Source: Erysipelotrichia bacterium
Lineage (GTDB): Bacteria > Muiribacteriota > Ozemobacteria > Ozemobacterales > Ozemobacteraceae
Direction of reading: 5' to 3'
DNA length: 43,119 nucleotides
Assembly: GCA_009928855.1 (NCBI GenBank)
Contig: SABV01000003.1
Span: 1 to 43,119 of the forward strand
Positions 8,360-17,500 of the stretch are shown piece by piece. Each line of letters starts with the position of its first letter. Position 1 is the stretch's first letter. The notes under the pieces are model-generated. The model was not told the origin of the DNA, ran no database searches, and saw only the letters and a list, made by a program, of their open reading frames with translations. Both the position numbers and the translations under genes were made by a program.

Positions 8360-9642
8360 CTTTCCTGGCTCCTGTATGGGAAAAGCTTTTTACCGACCTT
8401 GTCCCATATTTTGTCGGTGATAAATGCCATGACTACTATGGCAATCAGTACCAGATAAATATCTTCGCGCGGACCTCGTCTCTGACTCGTTAAAATTAGT
8501 GTGCCAACGCCATGACTGCCCATATCTACCATCTCTGCAAGGATAATATAACCCCAGCCAATGCCAAAGCCCAGTCGCATGGCGTCATATATGTTGGGAA
8601 GCGCCATCGGCAACAGAATTTTGTTGAGCATCTGAAACTTGCTTGCACCAAGTGTGTAGCCTGTCTGCAGATATACATTGTCTATTTCTTCAAGTGCTTT
8701 AACAAACAGGGGCATGAGGTAGATCGCAAAACCAATCGCGAGAAACATTATTTTCTGCTGTTCTGTTGTTCCAAAAAGACACATTGTCAGCGGTACAAGT
8801 GCCGGGATCGGCAGATAGCCTCCAAACAGCATCAAGGGTGAAAAAAGGGCCTTTACCTTGCTGAATGTTCCCATGAGAAGCGATAGCGGGAATACGATCA
8901 TAAACGCCACAATAAAACCGGCTCCTACTCTGAGAAAGCTGTAAAGAACATTCAGCGGCAGTTTTCGGTCTGACCACAATGACGGCAATGACCGGTATAC
9001 TTCAGCTGGGCTTGGTAAAATAAGTGGGCTAATGATGCGGGTTTCAACAATTTCATAATGATATGCAAATTTCAGCAGGGAAGGGGTTTTTGTGTTTGCC
9101 GGTTTTTTTTCTATGCGGGCGAGAGTAGTATTTATCAGTTCGCCGGTTTCTGTAACTCTCTGTTCGTCTTCGCTTTTTACTGCCAGTTCTGCAGCCGGTT
9201 TTTCGCGCCCGACAATTTTGCCGGCAGGAAGACTCAAACGTACGCCATTGCCAAAATCGCGTGCGGGAATTCTGCCCAGCGAGAAGGTTGCAGAAGCCTT
9301 TAGTAATAAGGTTTCATCTTCTTCAGAGCTTATAGATAAATGTTTGAGCGAGCAGTTCTCTATGGTAAGTCTTATTTTGTCACTAAAAACAGTGCCATCG
9401 GGTGGGGGCGATTTTTCCCATCCCTCAAAAATTCCTTCCGGGAGGTTTATTGTTTTTTTATGCCCGGAAGTTGTGAATACCCAGAGAAGAAAAATCAGAA
9501 AAATAGGGATAATGCCGAGTAATACCTGATCTGCCAGTTTTACCGGAGTTCTTATGCCAAGAAAATTTTCGTGAAGACTAAGTTTCATCTGCGTTTCCAG
9601 TTGGCCAGGTGAGACAATGCTCACCTGGCCAGTTTGCATCAA
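8356..9642 (-). CDS. ABC transporter permease (SsuC/TauC type) with large insert between TM1 and TM2
   Basis: ORF 428 aa. Multiple TMs and an EAA-like loop (YTLGASKFQMLNKILLPMALPNIYDAMRLGFGIGWGYIILAEMV). Track start at 9642 is TTG; ATG at 9639 (TGATG overlap with the upstream stop) or ATG at 9588 (MKLSLHENF) are alternatives. Confidence 0.93.
   Translation of the reverse strand: MMQTGQVSIVSPGQLETQMKLSLHENFLGIRTPVKLADQVLLGIIPIFLIFLLWVFTTSGHKKTINLPEGIFEGWEKSPPPDGTVFSDKIRLTIENCSLKHLSISSEEDETLLLKASATFSLGRIPARDFGNGVRLSLPAGKIVGREKPAAELAVKSEDEQRVTETGELINTTLARIEKKPANTKTPSLLKFAYHYEIVETRIISPLILPSPAEVYRSLPSLWSDRKLPLNVLYSFLRVGAGFIVAFMIVFPLSLLMGTFSKVKALFSPLMLFGGYLPIPALVPLTMCLFGTTEQQKIMFLAIGFAIYLMPLFVKALEEIDNVYLQTGYTLGASKFQMLNKILLPMALPNIYDAMRLGFGIGWGYIILAEMVDMGSHGVGTLILTSQRRGPREDIYLVLIAIVVMAFITDKIWDKVGKKLFPYRSQER
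9602..9631 (-). promoter_or_regulatory. perfect 12-bp inverted repeat (RNA hairpin) at the SBP/permease gene boundary
   Basis: TGGCCAGGTGAG (9602-9613) - ACAATG - CTCACCTGGCCA (9620-9631). No T-tract follows on the minus strand, so not a canonical intrinsic terminator. Confidence 0.85.
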
Positions 9643-11288
9643 TTACTTTCTGGTGGGAAAACAGAGATTTCAACGCGGCGATTCAAGGCCTGATTCATCG
9701 GATTGTCAGAATCGGCGGGTTTGTCCCAGCCATCGCCTTCGACCACAAACTTTTTGGGATCGAATTTGAATTTATCTACCAGGGCTTTTTTAACGGCTTC
9801 AGCACGGTTAAGACTAAGGTCTTTAACTATTTTGTCTGGAATTTTGCCTTTCATAGAACTGTCTGTATGCCCGACAATGGCTACAACTGCTCGATCATAA
9901 GCACCAACCAGGCGTGCAACCTTTTCCATGGTAGCATCGATGTTGGGGTCATAGAGGGTGTTGATAATCGGCAGACCGGTAATATCATGAGCAGGTTCAT
10001 AGATGTTGGCAGAATTCGGGTAAAAATTGATTCTTACTGTCTGGGTAATAATCGGCGCTTCTGCGTTAACCTTTTTGTAGGTTGTTGGCACGAATTTGCT
10101 TATGTAGTTGTCCTGGTGATGCTTGAAAAGACCGGTTTTTTCAAAGTCGCTGATAATAGAGAAGTCCATTACCTGGTTAAATGCGATTGTTTCTTTGATT
10201 AGCCCTGCCTGCTGGTAAACATAGGCTATGCTTTTCCAGGTTCTTTCGAAGTTGGTCGGATTGTTGGCATTGAGGAAAAATTCGCGGTTTTCAGCGAAGT
10301 TGGTCGGGTGTGAATCTGCTTCCATGGCGGTTACATCTTCGACCTTCATACCATAGCCATCTGCCATCCACTGAAATGCCTGAGCCTTGGTGGTCGGATT
10401 CGCAAGCATGTCCATGCCTTCGAAGATACCTGCAACCAGACCTCTTACTATTTCTGGTTTATCGCGGGCGAAGTCGGCCCTGATGGCCCATACGTCTGCA
10501 ATCAATTTATTGGCTTCTGCCGTGGTTGTAAGAATGCGTGTTCCGGCGACTTTTTCGGGGATGGTGTAGATGTCAGGTGCCCAGCTGACGCATGCGTCTA
10601 TCTGAGGATCTGATACAAAGGCTGTTGCAGCTTCAAACGCAGTCGATGTGTATTTATGGGTTACTTCGTCAAGTCCAACGCCGGCGTTTATAAGAAGATT
10701 GCTGATGAAATATTGCGAAGGGCTGTTTTGGGCATAAACAATGGTTTTGCCCTTGAGATCGCCGATTGATCTGATTTTTGTGCGGGCTACAATACCGTCT
10801 CCGCCGCATGACCAGTCGATTTGCTGAAAAATGCGCGGTGCAGTGCGACTGTCTTTCATAAGTTCGGGGGCAAAAAGAACCATCATGTCGAGTGTGCCCC
10901 ACAAAACGTGACTGTTGCCTGATGCATAGGCATCTCTGGCGGCTACGGGGTCATCGATCAGTTTCAGGTTTACCTTAAAACCGTATTTTTTAAAAAACAC
11001 GCTCTCTTCGTTTGGCGCAAAACCGTTATTTGCAGCGATAATTGGCAACCACCCGGCCCAAACGTTGATCGGGAAGACGACGATTTTTTCTTTTTCATCC
11101 CATTGATACGCAGATGTGCCCTGCACCGGAGGCAGTGTTTCGCGCGGGACGAACTTATACTCTTTGACTGTTGTGATTGATTCTGTGTCTGGGGCTTCTA
11201 CTGCTGCTTCCTGGGCTTGAACAGTATTGAAACAAAGCGCCATGAGAGCAAAAAGGATCGTAAAAATTCTAAGCCTGAGTTTCATCAT
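9639..11288 (-). CDS. NMT1/THI5/SsuA-like ABC substrate-binding protein fused to C-terminal OmpA-like peptidoglycan-binding domain (secreted form)
   Basis: ORF 549 aa with cleavable-looking signal (ALMALCFNTVQAQ). SBP region VVFPINVWAGWLPIIAANNGF...; OmpA-like C-terminus VAIVGHTDSSMKG...LSLNRAEAVKKALV...GDGWDKPADSDNPMNQALNRRVEISVF. Confidence 0.95.
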   Translation of the reverse strand: MMKLRLRIFTILFALMALCFNTVQAQEAAVEAPDTESITTVKEYKFVPRETLPPVQGTSAYQWDEKEKIVVFPINVWAGWLPIIAANNGFAPNEESVFFKKYGFKVNLKLIDDPVAARDAYASGNSHVLWGTLDMMVLFAPELMKDSRTAPRIFQQIDWSCGGDGIVARTKIRSIGDLKGKTIVYAQNSPSQYFISNLLINAGVGLDEVTHKYTSTAFEAATAFVSDPQIDACVSWAPDIYTIPEKVAGTRILTTTAEANKLIADVWAIRADFARDKPEIVRGLVAGIFEGMDMLANPTTKAQAFQWMADGYGMKVEDVTAMEADSHPTNFAENREFFLNANNPTNFERTWKSIAYVYQQAGLIKETIAFNQVMDFSIISDFEKTGLFKHHQDNYISKFVPTTYKKVNAEAPIITQTVRINFYPNSANIYEPAHDITGLPIINTLYDPNIDATMEKVARLVGAYDRAVVAIVGHTDSSMKGKIPDKIVKDLSLNRAEAVKKALVDKFKFDPKKFVVEGDGWDKPADSDNPMNQALNRRVEISVFPPESN

Positions 11289-11304
11289 TTTCTCCTCTAT
11301 ATTT

Positions 11305-12060
11305 TCAGTTTTTCTGCATGGGACCCATGCCTCTTTGTGGAACCTCTCCTGTTGATTCTCCCTCGGTTGTTGGCGTGCCTGAGATTGCGATGCCGTTCAT
11401 TGCCGCGAATTCGGCAAGAGCCGCATCTCCGAGAGCTTCCATTTCGGCTTCTTTCATGGTGACCTGTGAGCTGTCGTAAGAACCTGTAGCAACTCTTGCT
11501 CTGCCGACCGCTTTATCGCGTCTTTCTTCGAGCATTTCAGTGACACGGTTTATTGTGTCGCCGCTTGAGCCGATACCTGCTACCATGCCTTTGGCCATTT
11601 CCTGGAGTTCGGCCTGTGCTTCGTGCATCTGGGTTTCACTTACTAGGTTCTGCAATTTTTCAATTTTCAACTGGGCTTCTCTGACGGCGACATCTCTTGA
11701 TTTCTCAAGATCTTTGAATGTTTTGTCAGCGATTTCAAGTTGGGACTGATTTTCTTCAAGCTGCTGTCGAACAGTTTGCAACTGCAAAGCGAGCTGACCT
11801 GCAACTTTATTGTTGCCAGCTTTGAGGTTTGCCGTGATTTTGGCAGTCAGTTCTTTATCTTTTGCCGAAAGAGTCTTAACCTGTCGCATCAGTCTTTCGG
11901 TAAAGGCTGCATGGTTTGCCAGACTTTCATTGAAGCGGGAAATCTGAGTTCTCAGGTTTTCCTTTTCGTTTTCAATGAGAGCTTCAGGGTTGCTTGCCTC
12001 GAGCCCTTTGATAAAGAGACTGAAGAAACCTCGAATAATATTCATCAAACGTTTGAACAT
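11305..12060 (-). CDS. PspA/IM30 (Vipp1) family protein
   Basis: ORF 251 aa. N-terminal amphipathic helix MFKRLMNIIRGFFSLFIKGLEASNPEALIE, long coiled coil, PspA-type spacing. RBS AAGGAG upstream. Confidence 0.9.
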   Translation of the reverse strand: MFKRLMNIIRGFFSLFIKGLEASNPEALIENEKENLRTQISRFNESLANHAAFTERLMRQVKTLSAKDKELTAKITANLKAGNNKVAGQLALQLQTVRQQLEENQSQLEIADKTFKDLEKSRDVAVREAQLKIEKLQNLVSETQMHEAQAELQEMAKGMVAGIGSSGDTINRVTEMLEERRDKAVGRARVATGSYDSSQVTMKEAEMEALGDAALAEFAAMNGIAISGTPTTEGESTGEVPQRGMGPMQKN

Positions 12061-12082
12061 TTTCCAACTCCTTTAGAGAGAA

Positions 12083-13837
12083 TTATTTCTCAGGTGTAAA
12101 AACTTGAATTTCGACGCGTCTGTTCAGGGCCTGGTTCATCGGGTCTGTCGGGTCAGCTGGCTCATTCCAGCCTTTTCCTTCTGCGATGAATTTTTCTCTG
12201 GGAAATTTATATTTACGCACGAGAGCACTGCGAACAGAACTGGCTCGGTCGCTTGAAAGGTCTTTGACTGCCTTTTCTGGCACCTTGCCCTTCATAGAAC
12301 TGTCGGTATGACCGATAATGGCAACCTGAGCCCTATCATACTGGCCAACCATGCGAGCTATTTTTTCGAGAGTAGCATCTACGGTAGGGTCGTAAAGAGT
12401 ATTGGCAATGGACTGGCCGAACTCGTCATGTTCTGGTTCATAGATATTGTCTGAGTTTGGGTAAAAATTGATTCTTACCGTCTGTGTCAGCACAGGTGCT
12501 TCGGCAGAGACTTTTTTGTAGCTTGTCGAAACAAAGCGGCTTACCTGAACATCTTTTTGGTCGGCAAACATGCCTTTGGCGAGGAACTTTTTGACGATTG
12601 AAAAATCGACGACTTCGTCAAATCTCACCGGGGTGCCTATTTGACCCAGTTCTCTATATACATAGATAATGTTTTTCCAGGTTCTTTCGAAGTTTGTCGG
12701 GCTGTTTTTGTTCAAAAAGAAATTCTGGTTTTCGGCAAAATTGGTGATGTAGGCGTCCTGCTCCATAGACTTAATGTCTTCAAGCTTCATTCCATAACCT
12801 TCGGCCATGTGGTTGAAGGCTTTGGTTTTGGTTGTGTCGTTTTTGAGCATACTCATGCCTTCAAAAATGCCTGCAACAAGACCCTCTATTATGTCGGGGT
12901 GATCCTTGGCAAAATCGGCGCGTGCCGCCCATACGTCAGTGATAAGACGGTTGGCGTCAGCAGTGGTGGTTAAAATTCGTGTGCCTGCTATTTTTTCGGG
13001 GATAGTGTAAATGTCTGGTGCCCAGCTGACACATGCATGAATGCTCTTGTCGGCAACAAAGGCCGCAGCAGCTTCAAATGCGGTTGAAGTGTATTTGTGG
13101 GTTACCTTGTTGAGCGGAATGCCGGCGTTTATGAGCAGGTTGGTAATAAAATACTGCGAGGGACTATTCTGGGCGTAAACAATGGTCTTGCCTGCCAGGT
13201 CTTTTACCGACCTGATATTGCCTCTGACCACTATACCATCTCCGCCGTTAGACCAGTCGACCTGTTGAAAAACTCTCGGTGCAGTGCGGCTGTCTTTCAT
13301 CAGACCCGGGGCGAAAAGGGCTATCATGTCGAGTGTGCCCCAGAGAATGTGTGATTCGCCAGATGCAAAAGCATCACGTGCGGTGATCGGGTCATCGATC
13401 AGTTTGAGATTGACCTTGAAACCATATTTTTTAAAGAAGATGCTATCTTCGTTGGGGGCGAAACCATTGTTGGCTGCAATGATTGGCAGCCAGCCAAACC
13501 ATACGTTGATCGGAAAAACAACAGTTTTGTCAGTTTCATCCCATTTGTAGCCTGATACACCGCTGACTGGCGGCAGGGCTTCGTTTGGCTTATATGTGTA
13601 TTCCTGAACAGTTGTTACGCCAGCGGTATCAGGAGCTTCTACTTTCATTGTCTGGGGTGTGGTCGGTTGTTTAACGTCTGTGCCGGCTGCCTGCCCTGGT
13701 GTTGCAGTCTCATCAGAGGGAAAAAGACGGCCTTTTAGTTCTGGTGAAAACGAGATGGCCGCACCAAAAATGCAGGCGATAACAAACATGAACATAACGA
13801 ATTTTCCCAGCGGGGTGGGGCCGATATCGTCGCTCAT
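12083..13837 (-). CDS. NMT1/SsuA-like substrate-binding protein fused to OmpA-like domain (membrane-anchored paralog)
   Basis: ORF 584 aa, paralog of 9639..11288 over SBP and OmpA regions. N-terminus MSDDIGPTPLGKFVMFMFVIACIFGAAISF looks like an uncleaved TM anchor. RBS AGGAGG. Confidence 0.94.
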   Translation of the reverse strand: MSDDIGPTPLGKFVMFMFVIACIFGAAISFSPELKGRLFPSDETATPGQAAGTDVKQPTTPQTMKVEAPDTAGVTTVQEYTYKPNEALPPVSGVSGYKWDETDKTVVFPINVWFGWLPIIAANNGFAPNEDSIFFKKYGFKVNLKLIDDPITARDAFASGESHILWGTLDMIALFAPGLMKDSRTAPRVFQQVDWSNGGDGIVVRGNIRSVKDLAGKTIVYAQNSPSQYFITNLLINAGIPLNKVTHKYTSTAFEAAAAFVADKSIHACVSWAPDIYTIPEKIAGTRILTTTADANRLITDVWAARADFAKDHPDIIEGLVAGIFEGMSMLKNDTTKTKAFNHMAEGYGMKLEDIKSMEQDAYITNFAENQNFFLNKNSPTNFERTWKNIIYVYRELGQIGTPVRFDEVVDFSIVKKFLAKGMFADQKDVQVSRFVSTSYKKVSAEAPVLTQTVRINFYPNSDNIYEPEHDEFGQSIANTLYDPTVDATLEKIARMVGQYDRAQVAIIGHTDSSMKGKVPEKAVKDLSSDRASSVRSALVRKYKFPREKFIAEGKGWNEPADPTDPMNQALNRRVEIQVFTPEK

Positions 13838-13902
13838 TCAATCCTCCTGTGACTGATCTGTGAATAACATTGTTGAAGAAAAAGTGTTTCAAATCAGAAC
13901 TT

Positions 13903-13930
13903 AATATAATAACGATATTTAGCAGGTCAA
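13903..13930 (-). promoter_or_regulatory. putative sigma70-type promoter of the SBP-OmpA/PspA/ABC/AAA operon
   Basis: Minus strand TTGACC, 16 nt, TATATT (plus-strand AATATA 13903-13908 and GGTCAA 13925-13930), ~66 nt upstream of the ATG at 13837. Confidence 0.5.
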
Positions 13931-13986
13931 AGCAACCTTTTTAAGAGCGTGGTTTTTTGTAATTCACTTGCTGAAAAAAGAGAGCG

Positions 13987-14583
13987 ATGGTGTCGATAAT
14001 GGCTGACATGAATATGAGAAAAACAATCTATTTTCTTGTGCTGTCTTTTACCTTGATTGCGGTTCAGGGTTATTGTTTGAGCGGTCCAACACTGCTCATG
14101 GACTCAAAAGCCGACACCTCTGAGTTCGTTGGCGGTATTGGTCCGCTTGTAAAGTATAAGCGGGTGTCTGCTCCATCTGATTTTGGCGGAGATATGACCG
14201 TCTGGGGAATCAGAGCCTTCGGGGGCAAATTGAATGACCCGGAGATTGGTTTTATTTATTCATCGGGCTCGCTTAGCGGTACAAGTCTAAAATTCAAGCT
14301 TGATATGGCCGGGCTGACTCTCGAAGATTCTTTTCGTGAAGATTCAAGAGTTAAATGGAGGGCTTCGTTTGGAGTCGGTCAGTATAGTTTGCAGAGCCGG
14401 GCTTCTGGTCTGGTTATGAACAAGGGATCTTTTGCTTTTTTAGAGCCTATGCTTGTCGGAGTTTTGCCCATGAGCCGACATATAGTTCTAGAATTTGGGG
14501 TCGGCTATACTTTCGCCGGAGCCACCGGAGTCAGGGTAGAGGGACTTGCGATAAATGCAGAACTGCTGATGGGTAAATTTTAA
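13987..14583 (+). CDS. predicted secreted/outer-membrane beta-barrel-like hypothetical protein
   Basis: ORF 198 aa with signal peptide (YFLVLSFTLIAVQGYC), Gly-rich alternating beta pattern, C-terminal Phe. Start could be one of several in-frame ATGs (e.g. MRKT). Confidence 0.65.
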   Translation: MVSIMADMNMRKTIYFLVLSFTLIAVQGYCLSGPTLLMDSKADTSEFVGGIGPLVKYKRVSAPSDFGGDMTVWGIRAFGGKLNDPEIGFIYSSGSLSGTSLKFKLDMAGLTLEDSFREDSRVKWRASFGVGQYSLQSRASGLVMNKGSFAFLEPMLVGVLPMSRHIVLEFGVGYTFAGATGVRVEGLAINAELLMGKF

Positions 14584-17500
14584 CTCTTCTGGCGGGTATA
14601 AATTTTGTCAGAACGATCGAACGCATCTTTGTAGTTAATGTCAACATTGCAGATCATATCGTAAATTTTCAAAGCCTCGGTATATTTTTTTTCTGTTTCC
14701 AATGCTACGCCCGTTCTGTAAAGAACGTCCTTGATGTTTTCGCCCATGATTTCGGGGTCAAAATCAAGGGTTTCGATGATTTCCATGGCCATTCCGGCTT
14801 TGCCTTTTTGTAGCCAGGCATCAGCCAGCAGCAGCCCGGTGTCTTTGTTTCTCTCTGACGCAAATTCGGGGCTGAGAAGTCCAATTACTTCATCCCATTT
14901 CTTTTTTGCCGCTTTTTCACGGGCTGCAGATAATTGACTTGGAGCGGTGACACGATCAGTTCCATTGATGTGATTCTGAGGTGTTGGCGGTGCAATTGGG
15001 GGGATTTCTGTCAGCAGATCATCTTCGGTAACCATATTCTGGGTTGCAAAATTGCCAATTGACAGATCTTCTGCCTTGTTTCCGCCGAGTTCTTCCGGGA
15101 GATCGCCAACAAAATCGTCAAATATTGTATCTGAATCATCAAACGGGTTGAGAGTCGGCAGATTGATCGCGGAGGCTGGAAGAGGCACGTCAGGTGCTGG
15201 TGTGGGTTGCTCGTAGTTGAAGGCGTATTCGTCATTTTTTAGAAAATCCGGCAATGGAATATTCTGGCCATTGTCATCTTCAAACCCTTTGGGCGGCGGT
15301 TCTACGAAACTATCGATGTCGAGCCCATCGTTATCGTAACTGCCCGGCTCTGGAAGATCCGGCATTGGCAGTTCATCGGGAATATCCGATAAAATGCTCT
15401 CTTCTGTTTCGGATGAAAAACCGGTGGCGTCTTTTTTGAGCCCGGCTATGATTTCCATCAGCTGCGGGTTGCCTGGGTAATGCCGCATAAAGTCTTCATA
15501 CTGAGCGATAGCCTCATTAACCATTTTTAACTTTTTCATGGACGAGGTGTATACAACATGGATGCCCATGTTATTGATGTTTTCATTGAGAACTTTTATG
15601 CATTCTCTTGCAGCGTCTGCGTATTGCCCGGCTTTGGCAAAATTGCGTGCCAGAAGCTCTCTGAATTCGATTTTATCTTTGATTTTGAGGGCATCTTCAA
15701 GAACAGTGATAACCTCTTTGCCCATAGAGCGGTTTTGCACATAGCCTTCGGCAAGAGCGATGATGACAGGGGGTTCTTTGCTGCCGTTCTGGTAGTAAGT
15801 AAAAAGCACTCCCATGGCTTCGACTGTTTTGTTTTTGGTTTCAGCGTAGTGTTTTGCTAATACTGGCAAATACTCAGTTTTGTGAGGGTTTTCTGTGTAA
15901 ATGGCTTCATACATGGTGATTGCTTCATTAGAGGTGTCGTGGCTGGCCATGGATGCCTTGGCCAAATACCCCCAGGCAGTGGTATTGCCAGGAAACTTTT
16001 CGAGAATGATTCTGGCATTTTCCTGGCATCGAACGAAATTTTTCAGCTCGAAATGTGCTTTGGTAAGTATTTCAAGAAGTTCTCGTTCGATTTGCACGGG
16101 TTGCTTTTTGGTAAGAGCCTTTTCAGCCAGAGAGATTGCTCTGTCAAATCTTGCCTTTTCAAAGGCTTTTTTGGCACTTGCTACAGGGTCTGACAAAGAA
16201 AAAGTCAGTGCCGGCATCAGCCTTAACAGAAATACAGTTAAAAACATCAGAGCAAAGATGCCAAACCCGATGTTTACCCATGTTTTGTTTATCTCATACC
16301 AGAGACCATAGCGTAGCTGGTTAAAATTAACCTGATTTCTGGTGAAAGATTCTTCGTTTTTCATGAAATTCTGGAAAATGCTGTCTGCGTCTTCATAACG
16401 ACGCGTTCCGTAGAGAATTTCCAGTTTTGTCCATTCAATGTCGCGCCTGAAAAGCGGGTCGGTGTCTTTGTCTTCAAGAACTATGGCGAGATATTTCAGC
16501 GCATTGTCGTAATCTGGTTCCGGGCGTAACAGATATGATTTCCCTATAAGAAAAGCGGCCTCTTTAAAGCGTATGGGTTCTTCTTTATAGGCTTCTTCCA
16601 GAGTTGGAATCGCCTGGTCATATTTTTCTGCTTCAAAAAGTTCTTTTGCTTTTTTATAACGTTTGAAAAGATCAAATTTTGTGTCGAGTTGGGATCTTAT
16701 CTCGTCTTTGCCAGGCAGGCCAGGGTAAAGCTCTACTGCTTTTTTCCAGTTGTTATCGGCGTCATCGTAACGACGGTTTTCTATTTGTTTGGCTGCTTGA
16801 TTAAGCCAGTATTCGGCTTTTTTTATTTTTTCTTTTTCGGGGTCTTCTGCCGGGTTTTCGACTTCGGTTTCTGTGGCAACACCTACGGGAAGGGGTCTTT
16901 CGATTTCTGTGCCGTCAACGGGTTCTGGCAATTGTGTATCAGGCAGTTCTGAGATCTCTGTTCCGGGGTCATCGGGCAGATTGTTCTGCTCTGTTTCATC
17001 TGGAAGCGGTGAATCGTCATCATTGCCATCGTTGATTTGTGCAGATTCTATTGGCTGCGGCTGGTTTGTGTTCTGGGTTTGCGTGGGTGCCGTTACTATA
17101 GTCGGGTCATTTTCAAACGGACTTTCCGGGGCTTCCGGTATTTCTGCTGCGCCTGCAACCGGCGTTGAACGTTTCAGAAAATTTGTGTTTCTGCATATTT
17201 TGCGGGCGGTGGCTACGCCATAACTTTTGCATGAATAAAGAAACTGAAAATCTTCAAAAACAACGGGCGAATCCGGCATGCTTTCCAATACGGTGCCCAT
17301 CTGGTCAAAGGCCTGAGTTAAATTACCTTTGCGAAAAAGTATTTTGGCAAAAACGTAGTTAGCTACTGGTCCCGATTTATTTTCGAGGGCCTTTGAGATG
17401 TTGGCAGAGGCTTCTTCGAGCTTGCCCTGATGAAAATTGATATCAGCCAGGATGGTAAAAATAGCCGGATCATCCGGGTTGATACGTGCCTGCTTGTTCA

